Shown here: piece by piece, positions 11,351 through 21,589 of the stretch
Position numbering within the stretch: position 1 is the first letter of the stretch
How the letters are laid out: the number at the start of each line of letters is the position of its first letter
Assembly: GCA_024741835.1 (NCBI GenBank)
Contig: JAENRP010000029.1
Span: 1-64,000 of the forward strand
Direction of reading: 5' to 3'
DNA: 64,000 nt
Origin: Diplocarpon mali
Taxonomy: Eukaryota; Ascomycota; Leotiomycetes; Helotiales; Drepanopezizaceae
Made by a program: the position numbers and the translations under genes
The notes under the pieces: generated by a model
Databases searched by the model: none
What the model was told of the DNA's origin: nothing
The model's input: the letters and a program-made list of their open reading frames with translations, nothing else

Positions 11351-11836
11351 CAGCAGAGGCCGAGGCTCGTGCATGCGAACTCGTGCCTGCGTGTGGAGAG
11401 AGGCACGCGCAAAGAAACGTGGTGGGAAGTCGAGGGCGCTGGGTACGTGCTGCTGCTCGAGCGGCGCATTGGCGGGTGCAGGAGGGTGGAGAGCGTCTGG
11501 CTTGGAAGAGAGGATTGCGGCCGCTTTGGACGTGAGCAGAGAGCTCCCAACGCCTGGGACCGTCGAGTATCGTGGAAGCTGAGGGTGGTGGGAGTCGCAG
11601 ACAAGGCCAGTGAGCATTGCGGTTGCGCCAGGCGGCCTGCCGCACCCGCCAATCCGTGCGAACCTTTTTCTTCCTGTGCTACGGACCCTCCTGCAGCCAG
11701 CTTGTCGTCAGGTTGGTTCTCTGGCGGCCGAGGCGACGACAGGGGCTGCCATTGTCTTGATTAACGAGGTGTGGTGTCGCAAGGGACGGGCTAGCCACGA
11801 CAGAGATAGCCCCGGAGTGGGTAAGTATAAGGCAGC

Positions 11837-14131
11837 ATGTCGGAAGATTCTGAGATAGACGACCCTGAGCTCTCGGATGGCGCTTCGGGGAATGACTACA
11901 GTGATCATGATCACGAGCCCGACGGTGTAGAGAGAGAGGAGGACGAGAGCACCGACATGGCCGAGCAGAAATTCAGATCCGATGTCGATGAGGAGGGCAA
12001 GTCGGGAGGGTCGACGGCGACAACAGCAAAGCCCAAGCTCGATCCGAAAGACCCATTGCGACCCAGGAGGAAGAAGGCGAGGAGAGCGTGCTATGCTTGC
12101 CAAAGAGCCCACTTGACCTGCGGTATGTTCTGCCTCTCCCTGGGCGGGGGGATTCTTCGGTCGCAACGGCGAAGATGCGTTGGCCTTCTCACCCCCAACG
12201 TCACGCCTCCGGTTCCTGTTCTGTGGATTGAGTGCTGACGGTCGGCTGTAGGCGACGAGCGTCCTTGTCAACGCTGTATCAAGAGAGGCCTTGCCGATGC
12301 TTGCCAAGATGGCGTGAGGAAGAAGGCAAAGTATCTCCATGATGCTCCCGTGGAAGCTCTGCGACCGGTGCTCGGGCCCAACTACAACCAGTCGAGCAGC
12401 TCGCGGATCATCAACGTTCCCGCTGCCAGCAGTTCTGCTTCTGACGCCTCGCCCGGGATCAGCAGCTTCTTCTCCCCGGCTGATGCATCACCGTCCTACC
12501 CTATCTTCGCAGGACAGCAGAACCAGATGCCCCCTCCTGTGCAATCGAGGCTCTCGTATGGGAGTCAACAGCCATCGCCACTCTCTCCAACCTTCCAGCA
12601 CCCGGTGAGCAGCCAGCCATCGATGCAGGTTCTAGTGCCCCAGGTCACCAGCCAGAGCGATACTCGAGCGGCTTTCGGCGGAGCGCTGTTCGATCCCAGC
12701 AACCCGGCACTCTTCGACTTTGACCTGGAAGGCTTGAACTTTGGCAACCACTACGGCGCCTTGGAGTTTGGCATGTTGGGGCACATGTCTTCCGGCGCTG
12801 CGGAGACATCTCCCAAGGACACGGGACTGAGATCTTCTCAAGGGATGGGCGACGTCAATTTCAATGGAGGCGCATTCGGCAGCAACATCGGCCCCTTCCC
12901 TCGAGTGTACGGTCAAGACATGCTCCAGGACTTCTCGGGGCTCGATCGCCCCAACCAGATCTTCTCCATGCATCACGGTCTGCCCCACGCCTACGCCATA
13001 GCTAATGGGCCCACGAGTCACCACAGCCCGAGTACAGACGCAAGCCCAGGCGCGAGTGGTGTGGGCTTTGAAGCCTCCCCAACTACGGGCAACTTCAATC
13101 CGAATGCGACTCCTCATACGAATGCTGCGCAGCGACCAGCCAAGCGGCACGAGCCCAAGTCGGCCGTCGGCAAACTTGGGCCTGCTTCGATCCTCGGGAA
13201 GCGCCGCCGGGACCCTTCTTCTATCTACGACACGGTCCACGAGCCGTACTCCTACACCACTGGCTTCCACAACCTGACTGCCTTCTTGCAACGACGCTTT
13301 TCCGCCACCAAGACCCTGCGAATCGCCAAGTCACTCGCGTCGATTCGGCCCTCCTTCATCTCGTGCACCAAGACGCTCAACCTGCAAGACCTGATCTTTA
13401 TGGAAAAGTGCTTTCAAAGGACGCTCTTCGAGTACGAGGACTTCATGCTCAATTGCTGCACACCCACTCTCGTGTGTCGGCGCACCGGGGAGATAGCGGC
13501 GGTCAACAAGGAGTTCACGCTGCTCACGGGGTGGAAGAAAGATGTCCTGTTGGGCCGAGAGCCGAACCTCAATACCAACACGGGGAAGGGCAACATCGAT
13601 ATCTCCGATCCGGGTAGCCTCACGAATTCCGGCCGAGCAGGCCTCGCAACACCTCGGATGCGCCCAGTGGGTCTCGCTGAGCAGCCGACCCGAGAAGGCC
13701 GGCCGCAGAATGTCTTCGTGGCAGAACTCCTCGACGACGATAGTGTGATTGAATTCTACGAGGATTTTGCGCGCCTGGCATTCGGCGATAGCAGAGGGAG
13801 CGTGACGACGCGGTGCAAGATGCTCAAGTACCAGACGAGCGATGGCATAGAGCCTCCGGAGCAGAGAGATGAAGCTGCGCTGCGGATCAAGAGCTCCGAG
13901 ACGGGAGATTCTGGAGGGCTGGGCAACAGAGTCCGGGAGATCGAGGGCGAACACGGCATTGGACGACTGCACCGCGATGGGAAACTCGACTGCACCTATT
14001 GCTGGACGGTGAAGCGGGATGTGTTTGACATTCCCATGATGATCGTCATGAACGTGCGTTGTTTCCTGCCTGGCCCATCCTGCCGCCGGAGCCGAGTACT
14101 AACGGGATCGCAGTTCTTACCTTGTATTTGA
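11837..14131 (+). CDS. ERT1: Gluconeogenesis regulator, ERT1/AcuK family
   Basis: Exons 11837-12122, 12252-14053 and 14114-14131 give 701 aa. An acidic N-terminus (residues 1-45) is followed by a basic stretch (RPRRKKARR) and a Zn2Cys6 cluster with cysteines at about 85, 88, 95, 101, 104 and 113 ([24 protein letters not shown]). Next comes the family block [21 protein letters not shown] Ser/Gln-rich middle leads to a PAS-like segment near 500-540 ([13 protein letters not shown]). The last exon is 18 nt and adds FLPCI, the usual C-terminus after PMMIVMN. The last intron is 60 nt with no stop, so a naive ORF reads through it. The family activates gluconeogenic genes such as PCK1 and FBP1 in the nucleus; this role is from family knowledge. 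AcuM is a less likely identity. Confidence 0.9.
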
Positions 14132-14922
14132 TACTTCCTTCGGGCTTCCTCGGCATACACATTCCGCACACTCACCGGCGCACTGGGACTTTCGCATGGC
14201 TACCTATTCACAGGGGGCGGATCGGGAAGGAATTTGCATGGATGGACGACCACCGTATACCGTTACCGGCGTGTAGGAATTGCAGATGCCGCATGGCATC
14301 AATGGGAATTTGAAGGGGGCCATTTTGCACCCGGCAAGGTTTGGGTATGGGTTACAGGGCGGGCGGCGTTCGGGATCTCTGTTCTCAGTTCTCCTGGCGG
14401 ACTTGCTTGATTTGCTGAGACTTTGCAATCGATTTGGATGAGTTGATGAGATGAGATGATGAAGGGTTTGGAAGGCTTCTCACGGGGGGAGGAGAGATAA
14501 AAAGCGGAGCACGAACAGAGTGGCCTGCGTTGTGTACGTACAGTATATGTGTTGCATGGTGTAGATATCGTGCTCTCCAAGGTTGCCGTCCTCCGTCGAG
14601 GGGCGCATACCACATAATCTTTGAAAATCTTGGCCGTTGGCATAGTTGACATCAAGACAGAGTCTCTTGGCGAGCGAGGTCATGTGGTCAAGTTCAAAGT
14701 CAACAAAGTTAAGGCTGAGCGCCAAGTAAAAGGAGGGGCACACAAGTGCATGGCCAGGAGCGGCGACCCCGCGGCTGAGAAAATCCAGGCTCGCATTGCT
14801 CGTGAAGCTACCCTCCAAACCTCCCCACCTCGCAACATCTCAACCGCAACTCTCCCCACCTCCATCGAAAACACCAGATCGCGCCATTCCGAGCCGGCGG
14901 ATACCTTCAAGACCCGGCAACT
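14132..14922. other. Intergenic region, ERT1-FMN1
   Basis: About 790 bp between two genes on the same strand. I see no coding signal and no RNA gene. It should hold the ERT1 3' end and the FMN1 promoter. Confidence 0.5.
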
Positions 14923-15648
14923 ATGGCGGGAGAGGAAGAGCAAGGACCAAAAGCAGGCAGAGCGGCGCGCCCGAGCATCGTCGGCCCCGACTCGGGGCCC
15001 ACGCCACCATTTCCGCTGCGCATGGGAGGAGAAGTTATCAGCGGCTTCGGCAGAGGAAGCAAGGAGGTACGTCTCTCTGGCAGAAGGCGGCGATGAAGAG
15101 GAAGAATAGAGGCGAGCGGGGGAAGGAGGATGAGGATGTAGAGCAAAAGCTACCCTGACGCCCAATAGCTCGGGATCCCAACCGCCAATATCCCCGTCGA
15201 CAACACGCCTTGGATTGCTGCCGCTGAATCAGGCGTCTACTTTGGCTGGGCCTCTCTCCGCCTCCCCTCGGACCACCCGTCTCTCTCCCCGTCCGCCTCG
15301 CCCCCGACCTCGTCGTCGACACCGCCTCCTCGCCTCTCCATCCCCTCCTCTGCCGCCGACAAGGGCTGGCGCGTCTACCCGATGGTGATGTCTATCGGCT
15401 TCAACCCGTTCTACAAGAACACCGTTCGGAGTGCGGAGGTACATGTGATACAGCAGTTTGAGAAGGACTTCTACGGGAGCGAGATGAGGCTGGAGATCCT
15501 GGGGTTTGTGAGGAGGGAGTTGGATTATGTCAGCGTGGAGGCGTTGATAGAGGATATCAGGATGGATATTGAGGTTGCGAGGAGGAGTTTGGAGAGGGAG
15601 CAGTGGAGGAGAGTGGAGGGGGGGTGGCTTTGGGGGGAGGAGAGTTAG
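14923..15648 (+). CDS. FMN1: Riboflavin kinase
   Basis: Exons 14923-15066 and 15169-15648 give 207 aa, close to the size of yeast Fmn1. The enzyme phosphorylates riboflavin with ATP to form FMN. The flavokinase signature is plain. [15 protein letters not shown] ends at residue 55 and contains the PTAN motif that coordinates Mg-ATP, and the splice falls inside it (GSKE|LGIPTAN). GVYFGWASL follows, then [27 protein letters not shown], and the C-terminal [13 protein letters not shown] Ser/Pro-rich insert at about 84-110 separates two core strands, as in other filamentous fungi. The intron is 102 nt with a CTGAC branch site. Confidence 0.95.
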
Positions 15649-17501
15649 GGGTAGGGCTTTGACCGACACGGTCGGTCGTATCCTGCTTTCGAAGGGTGGA
15701 CACACCAGGAGAAGAGTGTTGATGCTGGTGGGTTGGATCACTGGTCTTAACAGAAGTCTGAGACGCTCAACATCAAAGGCAGAGAGACAGAGACCGTCTT
15801 GCCAATGCACGATTTAGCGCGGGAGCCATCTCGGTTACAGCTTGAATACGTCGAGTCTATCCCTTCCCGCGCATTTCCCATGTCAGCTCGCAGCTCCGTT
15901 TCTCTCCTTACCCCTCGCCTTACCTCTCTTCTACGTTATTCTGATGTTCTCTTCTTTACACCGTTATTTGATACAAGGCATCTAGAGCAGATCGTCGCAT
16001 CACATGAGGTACATCCAACCGAACAGCCGTCGCTCGGGGAGAGATCTCCGCTCTGTACATCCGCGCTGATAGTATCTGGTCGTACGGCTTTAAACTCTCG
16101 GTTCCTCGAGTCTCCACTCGACTTGGGTCAAGGTTTTCCAAAACCGGAGTCATGGATTGGCATGGCTGATGTCAGATCGTCCCAATTGAAGTGGACTCTT
16201 TGCTGATATGATACTGCTGATATCCTGATGCACATGGCCCATGGCCCTTCTTTTTCCAAATGCCACCACGCTTCGAACATGGCGAGAGCATCATACCTCG
16301 CCCGCCCTTTTGACAGACCTCTCCACACCACATTGGCCCTTCTCCGCAACCCCAGAATCTGCCCTCGTCCGCTCGGATATCTCCTTCCTCGCATCCAGCT
16401 GCGCCGCACGCAGCACGCCTGTCTCTACCCCTACATACATATGCCTCACCCGCCCATGCACCATGCAGCTTTCCTATCACCGTTGCGCTGCAGGCGCCGA
16501 GTGACGTTTACCAGCGATGTTGTGCTCGTATCACGGATGGCCTGGACATGAAGCAGAGTCGCGTAGGGAAGCATATTGTTTGGGCTGGAGGGGTTGGTCG
16601 AGTCGCGTAGAGGGGGTGGCGGGTGCGCTAAGCGAGAAACAAAACACCCCGCCACAACATTAGGTTACCTCTTGGACATGAGATATCGCACTCTCCCTTC
16701 AATTCTGGACCTCAACACCGTACGCGGAGCTCTCCCCACCGGCTCGTGAGCGACCGCGGTATGCCACTCGTCTCCCATACCCGCCCCGACCCTCACGATG
16801 TTTCCAGCTTTCCCACCCGCCAAGAGCCTCCCACCCCGCCAAGTCCGCCCCGCCCCGCCCCGCGTCCAGCCTCTCCCTCTCCGCCGGCCCGTCCGCCGCA
16901 GCCCTGCCCTGCCCAGCCACTCAGCGCCCGCCAGCTCGCAGCGCACGGCCCATCCCGGCCATCTTTTTGAGGGCAATGGCAGAGAGAAGGCTGGGAAGAC
17001 GAAAGGGCCCTTTTAAAAAGGTGCCGCTCCAATGCCTCCTCTTTTTCCTCTGCCATCTCTCGACCTGCATCTTTTTCACCTCTCTGCATCATCAACGCGT
17101 CCTTCCTACGGCTCCGGACTTAGCTGCTCTCACGACGATTACGACTTGACGAGCGGTGCTGTCGATCTCTTAGCTGAAGAGAGAGAGAGAGAGGGAGCTG
17201 CAAGGCTGACCAGAGAGTTTTTGGATCCGTGGACTTGCACGCTTGAGCGAGGTATGCTTAATGGGAAGGGCTGGCAAGAGATCGAGACGGTGCGAGACTG
17301 ACCTGTGCTCGCAGATTCATCCTCCCGCCTTGTATCATCCACGCGCACATCTACGCGCGCATCCACACGCATATATACATATATACACATACACATACAT
17401 ACACATACATACACATATACACACATACACACACATACACACACCCCCTCGTCCCCGACCCGCTCACCACCACCCCTTCCCCAGCCTCCGCGGCCGCCAC
17501 G
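15649..17501. other. Gene-free stretch
   Basis: About 1.85 kb. I see no protein family or structured RNA. Overlapping short ORFs at 16.1-17.0 kb are Pro/Arg-rich in every frame, as expected of GC-rich non-coding DNA. The last 150 bp carry an ATACAC microsatellite. Confidence 0.5.
17366..17446. repeat. (ACATAC)n microsatellite
   Basis: Alternating CATACA/TATACA units of about 80 bp, ending some 55 bp before the start codon of the small membrane protein, so probably in its 5' leader. Confidence 0.9.
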
Positions 17502-17684
17502 ATGGTCAAGCAAAACGACGTCATCGCCATCATCATCATCGTCCTCTTCTTCGTGCTCGCGCTCATCGCCTTCGGCATCTACCGCCTGGTCTCCGTGGCC
17601 CGGGGCTCTGTCGCCGGGAGCAGCAGCAGCGGGAGCGGGAGCGGCAGCGGCAGCGGGAGCTCGCGCAGCCTGGTCGATGACTAG
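17502..17684 (+). CDS. Small single-pass membrane protein
   Basis: A 60-aa single-exon ORF. The start context (CCACGATGG) fits a strong fungal initiation site. Residues 6-29 form one very hydrophobic helix rich in Ile, Val, Leu and Phe (NDVIAIIIIVLFFVLALIAF), followed by a basic YRLVSVARG stretch and a Ser/Gly repeat tail ending in Asp-Asp. It probably sits in a membrane with the tail in the cytosol by the positive-inside rule. No function can be given. A chance ORF is possible, but the clean helix followed directly by a basic anchor argues for a gene. Confidence 0.5.
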   Translation: MVKQNDVIAIIIIVLFFVLALIAFGIYRLVSVARGSVAGSSSSGSGSGSGSGSSRSLVDD

Positions 17685-18616
17685 CAGGCCAGGGGGCGTT
17701 TCGTGCTGTTGTATCTTGTATCATATCTTATCTTTCGTAGGAAAGTCTTTCGAGGGAAAGAAAACATGGAAATGTTCGAGACGGGGGAAGAGAGGATGGA
17801 CCAGCTTGGCCTGGTCGGGTCGAGAGGATGGGAAGAGCTGGTTTGGGAGCCGGGGGGAGTTGTGGGCTGCGATATGAAGTGAGATAGGCGGGTGGCTGAA
17901 AGGGGGGGATGCGTGGATATGGGGTGGATAAGATAGATACATGGGCTGGTCGGGGTTGGGATACTCGGCTATGTGGATGGGATCATGTGCGCGCGTCGAT
18001 GTTTGTGTACAGCATAGCATTTGGAGTCTCGGGTGGGACGTCGGGCTTGGGATTGCTTTATACCAAGCAGCGTGATAGCAGCTCGAATATCAGATATCTC
18101 ACGTACAATGACAGCCCGCAAATATCTTCGTGCAAGCGACACCAGATCCATTGCCGTGGTCGCTCGGCTTTGCAAAGAACAGAGGACCCGTGCAGGCAGT
18201 TGCACTTCTACTAGCACCCCCAAGGCATGAAAATTACAGCCCCCGACTGCGCGTGGAAGTGAGTCCCCCCCCCCCTCTCGCTGTACAGGACAAGAAAGCA
18301 TAAGCAAGCATTGCGGAAATCAGTCCTCGAGAAGGTAAGCCCAGATGACGCCCAAACCAGACCCATGCCATGCAATACCCGCCCATTCCATGCTCCCGTC
18401 CCTCCCACTGACAAATGAAAGGGGAACAAAAAAAAAAAAAGACATTGGGTTTCGTGGTGATTGGTGGAGAGAGCTATGCCTGCCCATGCTCTCGTGGTGT
18501 CGTATTCTCTACTGATTCTGTTTTGGCCCCATCCGTATCCAAGCTTGCGGTAGTGATATGCTAAGCTCTCATCCTCCCATCGTTGTCCCATCCTCATCCC
18601 TCACCGGCGAGCCTTC
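17685..18616. other. Intergenic region between convergent genes
   Basis: About 930 bp between the ends of the small membrane protein and Cdk1. Contains a 13-A run near 18428. I see no gene. Confidence 0.5.
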
Positions 18617-19750
18617 TCAGTGGTAACCGTTCTTGGAATATGTAGGTCCTAGTCCCCGGCCAGAGTATGCCGAGCTGCCTTCCTCAAAGTAAGGGTGCAT
18701 GCAAGACTGCTTGGCAGAGATGCGACCGGCAGGGTCGTAGACCAGCATGTGCTCCAGGAGGTCGAGTCCCTTGTCGTCGAGGTTCGAGCACAGGGGTATG
18801 GACTCGTCGCGGATCCACTTGGGAAATGAGGGTTTGAAATCGGGGAAGCAGGTCTTGTCTTGGACACCGGGCCATTCGGCTTCGGTAGGCGTACCGAGGA
18901 GCCTTGGTATGTGAGCAGAGATCTTCATGTGAGGGGAGGATTGGCGTACTTAAAGATCTTGAAGATCTCATCAATCTCGGAGTCTCCTGGAAAGAGAGGC
19001 TTGCGGGTGCACATCTCCGCGAAGATACATCCCACGGACCACATGTCAACCCCGGTGGAGTACTGACGGCCGCCGAGCAGGATCTCTGGCGACCTGTACC
19101 ACAGGGTGACGACTTCGTGGGTGTAGGTTCGAAGGGGGACACCAAAGGCACGAGCGAGACCAAAGTCGGCCAGCTTGAGGTTGCCGTCGCGGTCGATAAG
19201 CAGGTTCTGGGGCTTGAGATCACGGTGGAGGACTCGATGGCTGTGGCAGTATCGGATACCCTCGCACAGCTGGCTCATGAACTTCTTGACCATCGCGTCG
19301 CCCAAGCCCAGCCGTCCGAGATCTGGCCCAGAACCCTCGGGCAAAGCCTTGCCTCGGCCACCATCACTGACCGGGAGCGACTCCATGTATTTCTTCAGGT
19401 CGAGGTCGAGGAACTCGAAAACGAGGTAGAGCTTGTGGCCATCTGCGTGGACGATGTTGAGGAGGCGAACAATGTTTGGGTCGTTCATCTCCTTCAGGAG
19501 CGAGATCTCGCGGATCGCGGTACTCGGGACTCCCTCATCTTCTGCCTCGAGACGGATCTTCTTGAGCGCAACAATTCGATTCTGATGGAGGAGGTCCTTG
19601 GCCTTGTAGACAACGCCGTAGGTTCCTAGACACGTAAACAATCAGTCTCTTGCCTCGCTGTTTGGCACGACGCCCATGGAAGCTCAACGCCCCCTCTGCA
19701 AGCACCGACTGACCTTCGCCGACCTTCTCCAGTTTCTGGTAGTTCTCCAT
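18617..19750 (-). CDS. CDK1: Cyclin-dependent kinase Cdk1 (Cdc28/NimX)
   Basis: Minus-strand exons 19750-19714, 19625-18950 and 18902-18617 give 332 aa. This is the master cell-cycle Ser/Thr kinase, which binds cyclins and Cks1. Visible features are [21 protein letters not shown] with the ATP loop and the inhibitory Thr14/Tyr15, catalytic Lys34, the PSTAIRE helix (46-52), [17 protein letters not shown], the T-loop [15 protein letters not shown], and [14 protein letters not shown]. An insert of about 20 residues after KKYMESLPV is typical of filamentous-fungal Cdk1. The first intron splits the glycine loop (GEG|TYG). The start is shared by a divergent promoter with the AlkB-like gene, 513 bp away. 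Confidence 0.97.
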
Positions 19751-20263
19751 GCTGGTGTTGTGTCGTCCACGGGAGGCGCAAAAGAGTGTCGAGGGCTAAA
19801 TGATGCAGGTAGATCTGCTCGCTGGAAAAAAAACAAGTGGGGCGGTGAAGCTCCGGAGGGGTCGTCGTCGTCGTTCAGCCAGGCTGCGTCGGCGTTGGAG
19901 AGAAAAGCAGTTGTCAGCGAACGAAGCTGGTGATCGCGAGTGCAATCGCAAGCCGAGCAGAAATGGGCGTGGAGGTTGTCGTGCCTGAATTGTCGAAGGT
20001 CGCTGTTTTGTAAACAAAAGTAGGCGCGAAGTCAACATGCGGGACGTGTCTGCCCGGACTTGCCTCGCTAAAACCTGGGTGGCGGCAAATTTTTTTGGTG
20101 GAACCAGGAACAACCTCGGATTCCCAGCTTGACGAGACACAATATACAGCTACGCAGTACGTGACTTGTCATTGTATCCAACGCGGCGCTCACCTTTCGG
20201 CTGGTCCAATTCCTTCTTCTCAACGCAGCTTTCATTTCCAAACTTCGCTCTCGAATCAGGCCG
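19751..20263. promoter_or_regulatory. Divergent promoter, CDK1/AlkB-like
   Basis: 513 bp between two head-to-head start codons. No coding signal. By position it must carry both 5' leaders and promoters; I could not assign factor sites. Confidence 0.55.
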
Positions 20264-21410
20264 ATGGAGGTTGGCAAGCCAGCTGGTGAACCAGGCAGGT
20301 TAGATCCCTACGAGAAGGCCCCTCCCAAGTTGCGAGATATCTTCAAGTTGTGGAAGCGATCTGGCTGCTCGGAAGAGATGGCAGACCTGGCGCTTGGTAG
20401 CTCCAAGTATCATGAGATCTCCAGGTTCGTGCTCTGGGAGGCGTTTCAGTCGTTCCAAGTGCCTCATGCTTCTTGTCGCCGGTCTTCTCTGGGTACCGCT
20501 GCGTTCCAAGATACTGTGGGTGACTCCCGAGCTTTTCATTCAACCAAAGTTCCTGGTAGGCCAGTTCTCTCTTTCGGCTCGTCAAGTGCGAGCATACATT
20601 TGATCTTTTCTCGTCCAGTGCAAGCCGATCTGACCTTCCTCAGGCTTGGTGTTTGTACCGTCTCTTCTGCCTCCTGCTATCCAGCAAACCATACTCTCTA
20701 GGTTACTGCATCGAGACCTCACTAATCCGGAGCATTCTACAAATCTTCATCTCCACTACGAGGTCCAATACCCCGGGCGTCCATGGTCGTCTACGGGGCA
20801 GTCATTCTTTGACAACCCACCGGACCGCGTTGCCTTCTTGCCAAAGGACCCGGCCGAGCACAAGCCACTCTCCACTGCGCAAGCTCTCAGGAAGAAGTTT
20901 CGCTGGATGACCCTAGGTGGCCAGTACGACTGGACAAACAAGAGATACCCCGATGAACCCCCTCCTCAATTCCCACCAGACATCGCTGCACTGATCAGAA
21001 CGATCTTTTCGGACATGGTCCCCGAGGCAGCTATCGTCAATGTCTACTCGCCGGGCGATACGCTCAGCATGCACCGCGACGTCAGCGAGGAAGTCGGCGA
21101 AGGCCTGGTGAGCATCAGCATGGGCTGCGATGCCATCTTTGTTATCGGGCTATGCGACAACGACTCGGATCCCGACAGCCGATACGAGGTCTTGCGCTTA
21201 CGTTCAGGCGATGCAGTCTACATGACAGGCCCTTCGCGTTTGGCGTGGCATGGCGTCCCGAGCGTTTTACCGGGGACATGCCCGGCCTATCTCGAAGAAT
21301 GGCCAGGCAAGGGATACCCGGCGTGGAAAGGCTGGATGAAGGACAAGAGAATCAATCTCAATGTCCGACAGATGTATCAAGTCGACAAGGGCAATGGTTC
21401 TGGACAATAG
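20264..21410 (+). CDS. AlkB-like Fe(II)/2-oxoglutarate dioxygenase
   Basis: Exons 20264-20555 and 20644-21410 give 352 aa. It resembles the fungal ALKBH1-type group, which oxidatively demethylates nucleic acid bases. The fold motifs are clear: PGLVFVPSLLPPAIQQ, then NVYSPGDTLSMHRDVSE with the iron ligands His and Asp (about residues 240-242), GDAVYMTGPSRLAWHGVP with the distal His (about 297), and RINLNVRQ carrying the Arg pair that binds 2-oxoglutarate (about 340). Residues 54-97, just before the splice, match poorly to what I know of the family, and another small intron could lie there. The chosen model is the one that stays in frame. The substrate (tRNA, mRNA or DNA) cannot be read from sequence. 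Confidence 0.88.
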
Positions 21411-21589
21411 AAGCTTGCGTCCGATCGGTCCACTTTTGTCTCGGCTTTATCCTGCGCTAAGGTTAAGTTTACAAGCTATCAGACGGCGTTAGCACCACGA
21501 GATACACACCGACTCTGATAGATAGCACATGCGACCCTCCCGGAGACTTCCAACATCCTCTCCAGCTTCAGCTTCGCAACAACTCTACG

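Larger units (their letters stand above)
8414..11836. other. Long gene-free stretch
   Basis: About 3.4 kb without a recognisable protein. The 9050-9600 part is AT-richer and holds no family signal on either strand. 10.0-11.8 kb is GC-rich with low-complexity tracts and probably serves as promoter and leader of the regulator that starts at 11837. Open frames here overlap on several strands and look random. Confidence 0.6.

Noticed and set aside
11036..11645. Several overlapping 110-190-aa ORFs on both strands
   Set aside because: They arise from the GA-rich tract and GC-rich leader, with no family similarity in any frame.
20425..20510. Extra intron in the AlkB-like gene and an alternative frame reading ELFIQPKFL
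   Set aside because: That frame cannot be joined in phase to the downstream exon by GT-AG sites of normal length, whereas the simple two-exon model is in frame.
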